A stretch of 38,287 nucleotides of DNA from Pseudoalteromonas luteoviolacea NCIMB 1942 (GCF_001625595.1 NZ_AUXT01000220.1:1-38287), one strand, 5' to 3'; numbered from the stretch's first letter, positions 1 to 9,202 are shown. The notes: generated from the sequence alone by a model not told the origin. A program made the numbers and translations.

Positions 1-15
1 TGGTTCGCTGCACGC

Positions 16-1508
16 TTACGTCACTCCACCTACGAGGTGTAAATATCCAGAGATATCACGATGCAATTTCTTACTTTTGCCAAATCCAAATGCAATTTCA
101 CCAAGCGACTCAAGACTTAAATCATGTGAATACGCCGGTCTATATCCTAAATAAAACTCGGTTGACCAAGACGGGTTAAATTGAGAGGAAGGTGTTAGGT
201 TCTTCACACTATATATGGTCGCTTCAGAGAGCTTTGCACTGTTTGTATCTAGGTTAATTGTACCAGAGAGTTTGCCCATAACGAGCTCAGACTCGTGCAG
301 ATACTGCCTATTGTCACCAGATAGATAGTGTCCGGAAGAAAGAAAGCTCAGCGCAATTGTGTCACCATGTTTGCTATTTGTGTAGCCCACGCCAAAGGCA
401 GAGTCTTGCGGTGTTTTGGCTGGATGTTTGTAGTCAGATAAATCGATACCAAAATCTTTTGCACCGTTTACGCTGTCATACTTTTGTGGATGTGCCAACG
501 ACAAGTATTGTTGAGAGAGTGGAGAAAGTAAGCTTAGCCCTTTCTCGCTAGGGTTATTGACCCAAGGTTCTATTGCGCTTTTTTCTGTTGTTGTTAGCTC
601 ATCTTCAATAGAGTTCAATAACCATTTTGGAGAAGCTAAGACTTGTGTTTGTTCAATCAGACCATGTTTTTCAGCAGCTTTTACTACATCAACAGGGCTG
701 ACAAAAAGTTGTTTCTCTTTGAGTACATCTGGATCTAATAGTGAAATTAGCTCTAAGGTAAGAGTTGCGCAATTATATGACTGAAAATAGTAAACCAGCT
801 CAGCGCCTTTCAACTCCCACAAATGCAGCTGTAGTAAGCGGCGATTAAACTCATTACTTTTTAATCGAAACTGCCAAAGGTTTCGTTGTTCAATTTCTAA
901 ATACTGTTTAATGTCCTTTGCAAAGGGCCTTACCGTAAAAAACCGGGCATACCGGTTACTAGGCTTTCGGTAAGTAGTTTTGCCGGATTTAGGGTGGTTA
1001 TTTCTGTGAAATAAGCGAGAGAATGGTTTACTTCAACATCTCGGAAGTTTTTTCCGCCGGCCTTTAGAAAGATATGGCCCATCATGCTTGTTGCAGAAGA
1101 GAATATTTCTGAAGCAAATACCAGTTCTAGCTGGTCAAAAGGAACATGCTCAATATACTTTTTTAATTCAGGACAAGAAGCAAGAGTCGTTTCTAAAGAA
1201 GGTATATTGAGATTGAGATGGTGCTTTAGAAAAATAGTTCTTGCTGGGAAGCGGCAGTAAGCTTTCTCGATGTTTGAAATAATCAATTCTAACGTTAACT
1301 CTAATTCACGAGTAGCCGAAAAGCTCTCATTTGAGAGCAGAAACGTTGGCTCAGACAATTGTGCTTTATCTTCACTGCTGTGAATTAGACTTTGCCATGT
1401 CGGTAGCGAGGAGATCTCGTGAAGCGAAGCCGAATCACGGTTGCTCAATAATTGGCTATATAAAAGCAAAAGAGCCACAACAACGTGGCTCAAGAATCTT
1501 AAAATCAT
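16..1508 (-). pseudogene. DUF4105 (Lnb-type) periplasmic protein, frameshifted
   Basis: Two reading frames on the minus strand together give one DUF4105 protein. The upstream part (1508 to 930) has a signal-like N-terminus (MILRFLSHVVVALLLLYS) and the family core MGHIFLKAGG. It stops at TAA 930-932 just after TGMPGF. The next frame continues in register with the family (FFTVRPFAKDIKQYLEIEQR, then RNLWQFRLKSNEFNRRLLQL, then HLWELKGAELVYYFQSYNCA) and runs to TAA at 16-18. One missing T in the T6 run (complement of 937-942) restores a single ORF of about 500 codons. I place the start at ATG 1508; a TTG two codons upstream is also open. The C-terminus stops soon after RPAYSHDL, where I recall family members carrying a longer beta-rich domain, so a second truncation is possible. 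The gene follows the lipoprotein gene at 1520-1882 and probably shares its transcript. Family function is unknown to me beyond an envelope location. Confidence 0.75.
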
Positions 1509-1519
1509 ATGCAAAAATA

Positions 1520-1882
1520 TTAGTTACACTTGATCTCTACAGAATCTTCGTAATCCCACATTTTGCCAGTCATGCTGTCAGTAGTTGAACCTAGTAAACC
1601 ACCTAGGATGATGTTACCGAAGAATACAGGAGTTACAGACTTGTCTACTTTAGTCTCTTGCTCACAAGAAGCATCAGAAACTTTGATTACTTTGTTTTTA
1701 CCGTCTCTTAGTACCACAACTGTTCCAGGTGTAGTTGCTTTTTTGTCATCAACAGTAACTTCAACAGCTTGGTTGTTAGAAGTTGTGATATTGATTGATT
1801 GTTCTTCGTGCGTCATGATGCTTGCGCAGCCTGAAAGTGATGCTAGAGAAACAGCAGCAATTGATAGTACAGCTTTATTCAT
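1520..1882 (-). CDS. small outer-membrane-type lipoprotein
   Basis: A 120-residue protein with a type II signal peptide. The lipobox LSGC places the lipidated Cys near residue 19. After the Cys comes ASIMTHEEQSINITT, a pattern seen in small gammaproteobacterial lipoproteins that begin CASI. A beta-rich middle with Lys and Asp (VDDKKATTPGTVVVLRDGKN) is followed by a Gly-rich hydrophobic stretch (FFGNIILGGLLG) that could insert in or lie on a membrane. Two further Cys (in ASCEQE and at the extreme C-terminus) could form a disulphide. The stop lies 11 bases before the ATG of the broken DUF4105 gene, so the two were probably co-transcribed. The specific function is not recognised. Confidence 0.75.
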   Translation of the reverse strand: MNKAVLSIAAVSLASLSGCASIMTHEEQSINITTSNNQAVEVTVDDKKATTPGTVVVLRDGKNKVIKVSDASCEQETKVDKSVTPVFFGNIILGGLLGSTTDSMTGKMWDYEDSVEIKCN

Positions 1883-2459
1883 GTTTCGTTAATTTCCAAA
1901 AAATATTATTGTGTTAATTCGGGGCGAAATGCACCTTTTTTGTTCGTGATTTGCAATGGGGTTTTTTATTTTTGTGAATAAGTTAGAAATATTTATATTT
2001 ATTAGTGTCTTGTGAATTTCTATAGGTGCTCTTTACGGGGTTGCTTTTTGTTGCAAGAGAAGGGGGAATTTTTGTTCCTAGAATTGCAATTTAAAAGAGG
2101 TATTCATTAGGTTTCCAACTGCTCTGCGAGTGAGTGGACTTACTTTAAGAATCATGTTTTGACCCATTAAAAGGGAAACGCATTTCGATTTATCAAAGGA
2201 AATGAAAGCCTTGGGCTATTTGTTTGGCAGATTAATTTTGTTTTGATTCATTATTGAAAAGTGAAGCTTCTCACTTATAAAGCGTTAATTATGCTCTTTC
2301 TAACGGCAAGTGCGTCTTGCCGTCAAGCAGACTGTCGCTGGTATCCTTCAACTAAACGCATTAAAATTGTACAATCACGTAAAATAATGGCAAGGTAGCT
2401 ACTGGCGTGACTTGGTTTAAATTTAAAATTGGAACGATCCAAAATTGTGCGGAGTTAAA
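1883..2459. other. intergenic region with one perfect hairpin
   Basis: No convincing gene is visible between the divergent lipoprotein and GH92 genes, so both promoters should lie here. A perfect 8-bp inverted repeat (ACGGCAAG, 2303-2310; CTTGCCGT, 2316-2323) with a TGCGT loop lies 137 bases before the GH92 start. It has no T-run on either side, so it does not look like an intrinsic terminator. It could be an operator or a small extragenic repeat. Confidence 0.4.
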
Positions 2460-4967
2460 ATGATTCATAATAAAAAAGTTAAACATTTGGCCGTTTTATC
2501 TTTGTCTTGTGCTGTGCTGGTGGGGTGTGAAAAGGCACCAACCAAAAGCAGCCAAAGTGCAAAAGAGCAAGTGAAGACAGAGGCTAATTACGTTTCTGAG
2601 GTAGTTTCTTATGTTGACCCACTTATAGGAACAAAAGGCCCGTTCAATCATAGACAGGCTGGTAACGTTACTCCGGGCGCTTTAGTGCCGTTTGGTATGT
2701 TTAACTTCGGACCAGAGCATGCTTATACACAAGATCTATTGGCTGAGTCTGAAGGCATTTCTAAAAAAATCTTAGAAGAGCACAAGCGTGTGCCAGTGTC
2801 ACCCGGCGGCTACAACTATCAAGCTAGTCGCGTCAAAGGCTTTTCATTTACTCGTTTATCGGGCACCGGTTGTCTAGGTGCATCCGGAGATATCCCTGTC
2901 ATGCCCTTTACTAAAGACGTGACTTTTTCACCGGCAACGGACCCTATCAATGGTTATTACAGTGCTGGGTTTAGTCATGATAATGAAACGGCGATTCCTG
3001 GTTATTATCAGGTTGGACTTGATAATGGTGTAAATGTTGAACTTGCTGCTACAACTCGAACAGGTATAGCAAATTTCAGATTCGAGCAAGCAGCCAATGC
3101 GAAGCTTTTATTTAGAACATCATACTCTCAGTTGGGTAGTGGTGATGCGTATGCCAAGGTAGATAGAGAAAAAAGGGAGGTAACAGGTTATGTTACCTCA
3201 GGTAACTTTTGTGGCTACCTTGGTGAGTACAACCAAAGGGACTACTACACCCTGCATTTTGTTGCAAAGTTAGATAAAACTATAACGGGATCTGGCGCGT
3301 GGAAAGATAACAAGATTGTAAAAGATAAGGATTCATCAAAAGGAGGGATGGGCTACGGTGATAATGGCTGGCCTGATATTGGTCAAGGTTCGGGCGTATG
3401 GGTAAACCTAGATCTAAAAGATGGTGAAACAGTGCAAATGCGCGTCGGTATTTCTTATGTAAGTTTAGAAAATGCACGAGAAAACCTAAAAATAGAGCAG
3501 TCAGAACATAGCTTTGCCGATGTGCGTAAACAATCTCAGCAAACGTGGGAGGAGGAGTTATCAAAGGTTAAAGTCGCTTCGAGTGATATTAGTCAGTTGA
3601 GGGTTTTTTACACTGCTTTGTATCACAGCTTGTTCCATCCTAATGTTTTTTCAGACGTGAATGGTCAATACACTGGATTTGACCAAAAAGTACACACCGT
3701 GTCTGGGACGCAAAAAATGCAATACGCTAACTTCTCTGGCTGGGATGTATATCGATCACAATTGCAGCTAGTTACCCTTTTGGATAAAAAACGCGGTAGT
3801 GATATTGCACAGTCATTATTTAATCAGGCTAACCAATTTAATGGTATTTGGGATCGTTGGACACATAATGCAGGGCCTACAGGGGTAATGAGTGGCGATC
3901 CTTCGACTATTGCAATTGCCAACTTTGTTGCTTTTGGCGCAAACGATTTTGATGTTTCTGGGGCATATACCTCTTTGCATAAAGCTGCAACCCAGCCTAC
4001 CGAGTTTGATTTGTCTAACATTGGCTGCCCCGTATTTTGTCGTGGTCAGAAACCTTCACTAGACGAATGGAAAAATTTAGGGTACATCTCAGATCAGTCT
4101 AATAGCTGGGAAGGCGCATCCGAAACTTTAGAGCAAGCCTCTAGTTATTTCTCGTTATCGCAGCTTGCTGAGCGCTTAGGTAAAACAGAGGATGCTGCAA
4201 GGTTTGTAGATGAAGCGGGTTATTGGAGAAACATATACAATCCAGCAGCGACCGATTCTTTAGGTTATATTCAAGGGCGAAACGACGATCTTACTTGGAA
4301 AGAAAACTTTGATCCGTTTTCAGGTCATTTGTTTGTTGAGGGAAGTCCTGCACAATATTTATGGATGATCCCCCACGATGGTGCAGGCCTTGCAAAAACA
4401 ATAGGTGGTGAAGAAGCGATGAGCCAGCGATTGGACAGTCACTTTAGAAAATCTGATGGTAGCTGGGTCTTGTATCGTGACTCAGCTGAATTCTCGGATG
4501 TATCAAATCAACCTTCTATTTTATCTCCGTGGATGTATTTACATACGGGCGACGCATACAAGACTCAGCAAACGGTGAGGGAAACCATGAAACAGCTTTG
4601 GCTAGACGCACCGGATGGTATACCTGGTCAGGATGATTTGGGCCAGATGTCTTCATGGTATGTATTTAGCAGTTTAGGCCTGTATCCTAAGTATCCCGGG
4701 CGCGCGGATCTAGTGCTATCAAGCCCTCAGTTTTCAAAAGCACAAATCGGTAATTTAACGATCAATGCCCCGAGTGCATCCGGTGACCATATTTATATCA
4801 ATTCGCTTGAAGTAAATGGTACTAAAACACTTAATAGCTGGATTGACGAGTCCTATATAAACAAACCGGTCACTTTGGACTTTACACTAAGCACAGAGCC
4901 TAATAAGGCGTTCGGTAAAGCTGTAGAGAACAGGCCGCCTAGTTACGAGCCGGCAACGCGATTATAA
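2460..4967 (+). CDS. GH92 alpha-mannosidase, lipoprotein
   Basis: A glycoside hydrolase family 92 enzyme, expected to remove mannose from alpha-mannans or N-glycans by an inverting, Ca-dependent mechanism. The start is ATG 2460, preceded by GGAG at 2451-2454; an in-frame TTG at 2445 is less likely. The 835-residue product begins with a lipoprotein signal ending in LVGC, so it is probably anchored in the envelope. Family landmarks are present in order: GNVTPGALVPFGMFNFGPEH, SGTGCLGASGDIP, the ASETLE segment with Glu555 (candidate general acid), HDGAGLAKT, and GQDDLGQMSSWYVFSSLGLY with Asp725 and Asp726 (candidate catalytic base region). The length is normal for the family and the frame is intact. 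It stands alone, with a strong terminator just downstream and no sugar transporter or regulator beside it, which suggests scavenging of host or algal glycans. Linkage specificity cannot be read from the sequence. Confidence 0.93.
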   Translation: MIHNKKVKHLAVLSLSCAVLVGCEKAPTKSSQSAKEQVKTEANYVSEVVSYVDPLIGTKGPFNHRQAGNVTPGALVPFGMFNFGPEHAYTQDLLAESEGISKKILEEHKRVPVSPGGYNYQASRVKGFSFTRLSGTGCLGASGDIPVMPFTKDVTFSPATDPINGYYSAGFSHDNETAIPGYYQVGLDNGVNVELAATTRTGIANFRFEQAANAKLLFRTSYSQLGSGDAYAKVDREKREVTGYVTSGNFCGYLGEYNQRDYYTLHFVAKLDKTITGSGAWKDNKIVKDKDSSKGGMGYGDNGWPDIGQGSGVWVNLDLKDGETVQMRVGISYVSLENARENLKIEQSEHSFADVRKQSQQTWEEELSKVKVASSDISQLRVFYTALYHSLFHPNVFSDVNGQYTGFDQKVHTVSGTQKMQYANFSGWDVYRSQLQLVTLLDKKRGSDIAQSLFNQANQFNGIWDRWTHNAGPTGVMSGDPSTIAIANFVAFGANDFDVSGAYTSLHKAATQPTEFDLSNIGCPVFCRGQKPSLDEWKNLGYISDQSNSWEGASETLEQASSYFSLSQLAERLGKTEDAARFVDEAGYWRNIYNPAATDSLGYIQGRNDDLTWKENFDPFSGHLFVEGSPAQYLWMIPHDGAGLAKTIGGEEAMSQRLDSHFRKSDGSWVLYRDSAEFSDVSNQPSILSPWMYLHTGDAYKTQQTVRETMKQLWLDAPDGIPGQDDLGQMSSWYVFSSLGLYPKYPGRADLVLSSPQFSKAQIGNLTINAPSASGDHIYINSLEVNGTKTLNSWIDESYINKPVTLDFTLSTEPNKAFGKAVENRPPSYEPATRL

Positions 4968-5022
4968 GGCATAATTTCATAGTATCTTATTAATTTATAT
5001 ATATTCACGTTCTAATTGATGC

Positions 5023-5056
5023 GAAAAGGTGCTAGAGAGTTGGCACCTTTTCTAAG
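5023..5056 (+). terminator. intrinsic terminator after GH92 gene
   Basis: A perfect 10-bp stem, GAAAAGGTGC (5023-5032) and GCACCTTTTC (5043-5052), with a 10-base loop, lies 56 bases after the GH92 stop. The T-rich tract forms the end of the stem. Its mirror side is A-rich, so it may also stop minus-strand transcripts. Confidence 0.6.
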
Positions 5057-5103
5057 TATTGGGACTACAATTTTTTAATCTTGAATATGTCAGAGGCCTA
5101 TGT

Positions 5104-5701
5104 CTACATTTTGATAGCTTTAATAAAGAGCCACTTCATATGGTGAGAGTAACTCTCTGGTAGTTCATTCATTGCTAAACTAAGAGTGGTGAGGGCGTCT
5201 GATAAACTTAGGTGAGGTAGACTCTTTTTAGCGATGGCTGGTATTTTATAAAACTCTATCCAGTCTTGCTTTGTCACAGTAACTGTTTTTGTAATGACGT
5301 CAGATACTGTAAAACTATACTGTTCAATAATTTGAATCAAATGGTATTTGCAGTACTTTTTGGTGTACCTTTATGTTTCTTCTGCTCAAAACCGAGTAAA
5401 TTAGGCTTCTTATCTATCGCGACGTATCCCAACTCGTCTTGGACAGGGCCTTGAGATCCCACTCTGAAAGGTTAACCAGTAACCCACCTCTATGTTTTAG
5501 CTGCGACTTAATCAGTGGGAGTGTTTTGTCGAAGTCGAACATCCAAAATGCAGAATTGGCAAGAAAACAGCAGATAGAGTTCGGCGCAAAGTGTATATTC
5601 TCTGAGAAACTAGAGATAAACTCGGCATTGTTGTTTACGTTGTTATGTTTGGTGACTGCTACCATACCCTTAGCTGCATACATCTGTCGGTGGTGTTTCA
5701 T
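5104..5701 (-). pseudogene. methyltransferase-like remnant, multiply frameshifted
   Basis: The minus strand carries three consecutive coding-like stretches in different frames. The first (5701 to about 5414) contains SENIHFAPNSICCFLANSAF and KSQLKHRGGLLVNLSEWDLK, which resemble the late strands of a class I SAM-dependent methyltransferase (the hydrophobic strand before a GGLLxxx turn). A middle stretch in another frame reads DKKPNLLGFEQKKHKGTPKS. The last (5340 to 5104) reads TKTVTVTKQDWIEFYKIPAI to the stop. At least two shifts are needed to join them, and no N-terminal SAM-binding GxGxG motif is visible. It is a decayed gene. The methyltransferase reading rests on pattern only and could be wrong. 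Confidence 0.35.
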
Positions 5702-6423
5702 TTGTATTTAAATCTTTTGGTATTGTACCTGATATGTACTGTGTCCAGACGCTAGAATCAGCAGATCCGCATACCTTGCATGACAACTACTTTTGTTCGT
5801 CGCAAGATAGTGGTATGAAATGATCATATGCAGGGCCGATTAACGGAATGCGCTGTACGCAAATCAAAGAGTCTGCTGATCTGCATACATGGGAAGACAA
5901 CTATTTACGTTTACCTCAGAATTCAGACTACTTATTCTCATGGCGTAGTGCTGGCAAAGCAAATATGCAAAAAACGGTAAGGTGGCTTGAGTCGGCAGAT
6001 CCACATACGTGGAGTGACAACTACTTAGGTATTGAAAAGCATGTTGAGCTTAAAATCCACGGTCAATGTTTGGATATTTGGTAAGCTAACCCAGCGAATG
6101 GCCAAGACGTTGTTGTACATGATTGGCACGGAGGCGCAAATCAGAAATGGTTGTTTACTAATGACGGCAAAGTTAGAAGTAAGATGAACTACAACAAGTG
6201 TTTAGATTACAGAAACTTTGCTACAAGCAATGGCGAAAGACTGATGGTATGGGATTGTAACAAGAGTCCGACTCAGGCATTTAAGTACGTTAATAATCAG
6301 CTTAAAACAGTGCTAGAGCCATCGCGTTGTGTTGATGCACCATCTGGTCAAAATGGTACTAGGACACATTTATGGGACTGCCCTGTATTGCACCCAAATA
6401 ACACGGCTGTTGTCCCTCAATAG
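5671..6423 (+). pseudogene. ricin-type lectin / DPHTW-repeat secreted protein, nonsense-decayed
   Basis: One frame is coding-like from about 5671 to TAA at 6421-6423 but contains two stops, TGA 5821-5823 and TAA 6082-6084. The flanking text reads GMK*SYAGPINGMRCTQIKE and GQCLDIW*ANPANGQDVVVH, continuous across both stops. The first half carries three copies of a repeat of about 40 residues with the core ESADPHTWxDNYL. The second half is a beta-trefoil ricin B-type lectin domain with QxW-like signatures (GANQKW, ERLMVWDC, NGTRTHLWDC) and paired Cys. No start or signal peptide is visible upstream; stops occur at 5653 and 5668, so the N-terminal part of a larger secreted protein is probably lost. 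The intact protein would have bound carbohydrate outside the cell, perhaps as the targeting part of a toxin or hydrolase. A plus-strand terminator follows at 6493. Confidence 0.75.
5755..6030 (+). repeat. three ESADPHTWxDNYL protein repeats
   Basis: Copies begin at 5755, 5869 and 5989, spaced 114 and 120 bases apart in the same frame. They encode ESADPHTLHDNYF, ESADLHTWEDNYL and ESADPHTWSDNYL. The Asp/His/Trp/Asn-Tyr pattern is strongly conserved while the linkers are not, so these are protein-level repeats, not recent DNA duplications. Confidence 0.8.
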
Positions 6424-6492
6424 GGTAAATCTTTAAGTATGGGGCAATGCACAGGGTGTGCTTTCCCATCATGTTGTCTCGGTAAATACCCC

Positions 6493-6534
6493 AGGCCTAG
6501 TTTGTGTTCCATCATATTAACTAGGCCTTTTTAT
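6493..6534 (+). terminator. intrinsic terminator after lectin remnant
   Basis: A perfect 10-bp stem, AGGCCTAGTT (6493-6502) and AACTAGGCCT (6519-6528), is followed by TTTTAT. The T-run lies only on the plus side. It therefore belonged to the decayed lectin gene and may still work. Confidence 0.75.
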
Positions 6535-6682
6535 AGCATCTTTTACTAACTTTTATATTGCTAGTCACCACCTCCAGCACTAAAGGCACTAATTCGCCTA
6601 TACTTAACAAGTAATTATTAGGTAGGTTGACGTAAAACGTGATCTCACAAGGTGATGTTGCATTGACGTTAGGTTAGCCGCT

Positions 6683-6904
6683 TCATGAGTCATGATGGCC
6701 TGTTTGTGATGTGGTACTCTCACGGATCTGCTCAAACTTATTAAAAGCATCTGATACAACATCTTTATCGGTGGCTGTTAGCGCAATGGATACATCGCAA
6801 TTTGGGTTTGAACAGGAAAAAGACTGTCCAGTTAAAAGCAAATTTGATTCAAAATAAATTGGCATATTGCATTCAGGACAGTCAATTTTTGATTTTATAC
6901 TCAT
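6683..6904 (-). CDS. small zinc-ribbon protein
   Basis: A 73-residue protein with two CxxC-type knuckles: CPECN near residue 9 and CSNPNC near residue 31. This is the layout of a zinc ribbon of the kind found in small DNA-, RNA- or protein-binding adaptors. The rest is hydrophilic, ending in a His/Ser-rich tail (TSQTGHHDS). There is no signal peptide, so it should be cytoplasmic. A good ribosome site (AAGGAA) precedes the start. It is the last gene of the minus-strand block with the DUF2589 genes, 10 bases beyond the stop of the 6915-7592 gene, which suggests co-transcription and a related role. Its function is unknown. Confidence 0.65.
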   Translation of the reverse strand: MSIKSKIDCPECNMPIYFESNLLLTGQSFSCSNPNCDVSIALTATDKDVVSDAFNKFEQIRESTTSQTGHHDS

Positions 6905-6914
6905 AGTCAGTTCC

Positions 6915-7592
6915 TTATTGTTTACTGGGGAGTGGCATCATATTTTTTGAAAATATTTCTAAAATAGTGGTGATCCCATTGGGTAAAGGGAGTTGGCCAG
7001 CTTCAAGAGTAACTTCATAGCTTGCATGGGCCGAGCTAGTTTGTTGCTGTTCTCCTTGATGTGATTTGGCGAGCGAGCCATGCAATTCAGTCTCAAACTC
7101 ATGTGATTGATTTGGCTTTGTGCTTTGTGCATTATTTTGTTTTTGAGGTTGCGCTCTACGTTGCCTTCGCACCTGCGGTCGCCCCTGCATTCTGTGAGTT
7201 GAAGTTGAGCTACTCTTTTGTTGTTCCAGAGCATCTTTCTTTTTTATTTCCCTAGAGCTTTTCACTTCCATGTTGAAAGACACCTTTAGCTTTTCTATGG
7301 CTAATGAATTCATGGGAATTAAGGTCATCAGTGGAATAGAGATATCCATTTTCACTGGAGATTTTCCAATGACGCCATCTTTATCAATAACAGAACGAGA
7401 CAATGTGAAGTTGACCATAGTGGGGACTAGCTGGTTATCATCATCTGGTTTTTTTTCGAAACAGGTTGTGAGGAGAAACTGAGTCTGTGCATTTGCAATC
7501 ATCGCGTTTGCATCAGTTGCGGCTTTTAATGGCGCACCAATAAGCGCTTTCATGGGTAATCCAGAAAACTGTGAAGCAATATTGTTGTTCAT
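6915..7592 (-). CDS. DUF2589 domain protein
   Basis: A 225-residue protein of the DUF2589 family. The N-terminal segment QFSGLPMKALIGAPLKAATD is followed by a helix rich in Ala and Gln (ANAMIANAQTQFLLTTCF). A beta-type core (VPTMVNFTLS, then ISIPLMTLIPMNSLAIEKLK) comes next. A variable Gln/Arg/Ser-rich linker follows (about residues 115-180, including RPQVRRQRRAQPQKQ). The C-terminus carries the second conserved block, YEVTLEAGQLPLPNGITTIL. There is no signal peptide or obvious catalytic motif; it looks like a structural or scaffold protein. AAGGA stands before the start. The linker differs entirely from the copy at 8184-8813 while both ends are conserved, so the ends carry the shared function. 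The biological role of the family is not known to me. Confidence 0.75.
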   Translation of the reverse strand: MNNNIASQFSGLPMKALIGAPLKAATDANAMIANAQTQFLLTTCFEKKPDDDNQLVPTMVNFTLSRSVIDKDGVIGKSPVKMDISIPLMTLIPMNSLAIEKLKVSFNMEVKSSREIKKKDALEQQKSSSTSTHRMQGRPQVRRQRRAQPQKQNNAQSTKPNQSHEFETELHGSLAKSHQGEQQQTSSAHASYEVTLEAGQLPLPNGITTILEIFSKNMMPLPSKQ

Positions 7593-7612
7593 GCGAAGTC
7601 CTTCTTTCTAAC

Positions 7613-8107
7613 TTATCCCGGAATTTGTGCTCGAAGTGCGCGTTCGTAACCTTCGATGAGCTTTTTAAGGCCTTCTGGGGGCTCATTACCGGTTAGAATG
7701 ATTTCTAGCTGTGCGTTGGCGGTGTTCTCACCACCACTTGGCCCGATGATTTTGTCGCGAAATCCAAATTTAGTGGTGTTTTTGGCGAAAGTGACCATGA
7801 GTTTGTCTTGATCATTTGTGCTTATCTCCAAATCTGTTTTGAACTTAACTTCTGTGATCCTAGGCGAAGATATTGGCACGAGTGCCAGAAGCGGCACTTC
7901 GGCATCCACTGTGTCGATACCGTCTTCGGTTCTACTTGGAAACTGCATCGTGCATGTCTTGGGTGAGTAACTTGGCGCTTTGCCTTCTTCATTTTCATGT
8001 TCATCGAAAAAACGTTTAACAAAGTCAATCGTTTCTCCTTCAACAGCCTTAGAAGCGTCTTTAACACCTTTATGTATGGCTTTCATTAATGATTGAAATT
8101 CGATCAT
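7613..8107 (-). CDS. DUF2589-like companion protein
   Basis: A 164-residue protein lacking the GLPMK N-terminus of its neighbours. It shares their beta core: VPLLALVPISSPRITEVKFK matches IPLMTLIPMNSLAIEKLKVS in position and pattern, and is likewise followed by a strand ending in EIST. The N-terminus is a charged helix (LMKAIHKGVKDASKAVEGE). The C-terminus ends in a predicted amphipathic helix (PPEGLKKLIEGYERALRAQI) in place of the AGQLPLP block. A ribosome site (AAGAGA) precedes ATG 8107. It sits between the two DUF2589 genes with gaps of 20 and 76 bases, so it is probably a divergent paralogue serving as a different subunit. The frame is intact. Confidence 0.6.
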   Translation of the reverse strand: MIEFQSLMKAIHKGVKDASKAVEGETIDFVKRFFDEHENEEGKAPSYSPKTCTMQFPSRTEDGIDTVDAEVPLLALVPISSPRITEVKFKTDLEISTNDQDKLMVTFAKNTTKFGFRDKIIGPSGGENTANAQLEIILTGNEPPEGLKKLIEGYERALRAQIPG

Positions 8108-8183
8108 GGCATGTCTCTTATTATCGTTATTTAAGAGAGGAAGTTGCTAACTTCCTCAGAGTAACCAATGCATTAGTAGGTGG

Positions 8184-8813
8184 TTACTCTTTTTCAATAA
8201 TTGGGTCAATGTTCTTGGTAAAGGCATTGATAATGGTGGTTACGCCTGTTGGCAGAGGTAATTGCCCCGCGTGAACATCCACTTCATATTTGGCTTTGTT
8301 TGATGCTTCATAGTGCTCTTTTTGCTTCGAAGTTGACTTACTGCTATGAGAAACCGAGCCGTGAACTTCAACAGAGAAAAGACCTGCATTGTACTTTGCC
8401 GTAATATCAGCCTTGGCCGCAGTTTCTTGTTCACTACTTTTTTCATTGTCAGTTGATGTGGAACTGGAGACTTCCATTTCAAAATGGATTTTTACATCAT
8501 CGACTGCCAAAGAGTTGAGCGGAATTAAAGTGAGTCATGGCAGCTTTAACGTGATTTTTGCGTCATCTCCGCTGCTACCATCCGCCTTTATCACCGGTCG
8601 ACTAAGCTCAACCATGATAGGCGTCAGTTTACTGCCACTGGCTTGTGGCGAATTGGCTCCACCTCCATTCTCAAAGCACGTACTCAACATAAACTGAGTT
8701 TGTGTGCGGGCCATCATACCGTTTGCATCTGTTGCAGCTTTCAGCGGAGCACCAATAAGGGATTTCATTGGTAATCCCCTGAATTGCTGGGCCATTGATA
8801 AGAGTTCTGCCAT
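8184..8813 (-). pseudogene. DUF2589 gene with in-frame TGA
   Basis: The reading frame from ATG 8813 (preceded by GGAG) to TAA 8184 encodes a second DUF2589 protein but contains TGA at 8535-8537. Around the stop it reads ITLKLP*LTLIPLNSLAVDD. The intact paralogue has ISIPLMTLIPMNSLAIEK at the same place, so the stop stands where a hydrophobic residue (Leu in the paralogue) is expected, in the conserved core. Both conserved ends are present: QFRGLPMKSLIGAPLKAATD at the N-terminus and VHAGQLPLPTGVTTI at the C-terminus. The 92-residue product before the stop would lack most of the beta core. The rest of the frame is undamaged, so the lesion is recent or the TGA is read through. Reinitiation at a downstream TTG or GTG is possible but unsupported by a clear ribosome site. 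Confidence 0.75.
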
Positions 8814-9202
8814 ATTTTTCTCCTCTTTTGAGATCTAATTGCAATGCTTACTAAATTGCTTTGCACTACGAATGGGTAATACCTGATCTGCATATTCAGT
8901 TAGCTATGATAAAAGCTGCACTTTGGTTTGGAATTGGTAAATTTATGGAAAAAATCGGGGAAAAGTATGCGGTATGAACGCTATGGTCCCTTTATTTTTC
9001 AGGTTATAGACAAGGGAGAAGTTTAATCAACACTCTAGCAATACTTAAAAACTATCTGGGCAAGATAAGAAAATAACAATGGGTAAGCACGCTTTGAGAG
9101 TGATGGTTTGATAGCTTACATATTGAGCGATTCCTAAGGTGCAAAAAAGTATAGAGTTATAATTTCTATGCTTTTGTTAGATAAATGTGCGCCTCGAAGG
9201 TC
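8814..9202. other. intergenic, no gene seen
   Basis: This AT-rich spacer lies between the RebB-like gene and the first DUF2589 gene, both on the minus strand. I see no coding frame or strong hairpin. Its length suggests that the DUF2589 genes have their own promoter here. Confidence 0.4.

Noticed and set aside
357..784. Plus-strand frames over the DUF4105 gene
   Set aside because: They are antisense shadows of the minus-strand coding text with no ribosome site or family match.
5821..6084. Recoding of TGA/TAA in the lectin gene (read-through or selenocysteine)
   Set aside because: Two different stop codons, no SECIS-like structure noticed, and no start remains upstream; decay is simpler.
6959..7482. 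Frames on both strands overlapping the 6915-7592 DUF2589 gene
   Set aside because: The minus frame 2 and plus frames lack conserved motifs; the DUF2589 frame explains the sequence.
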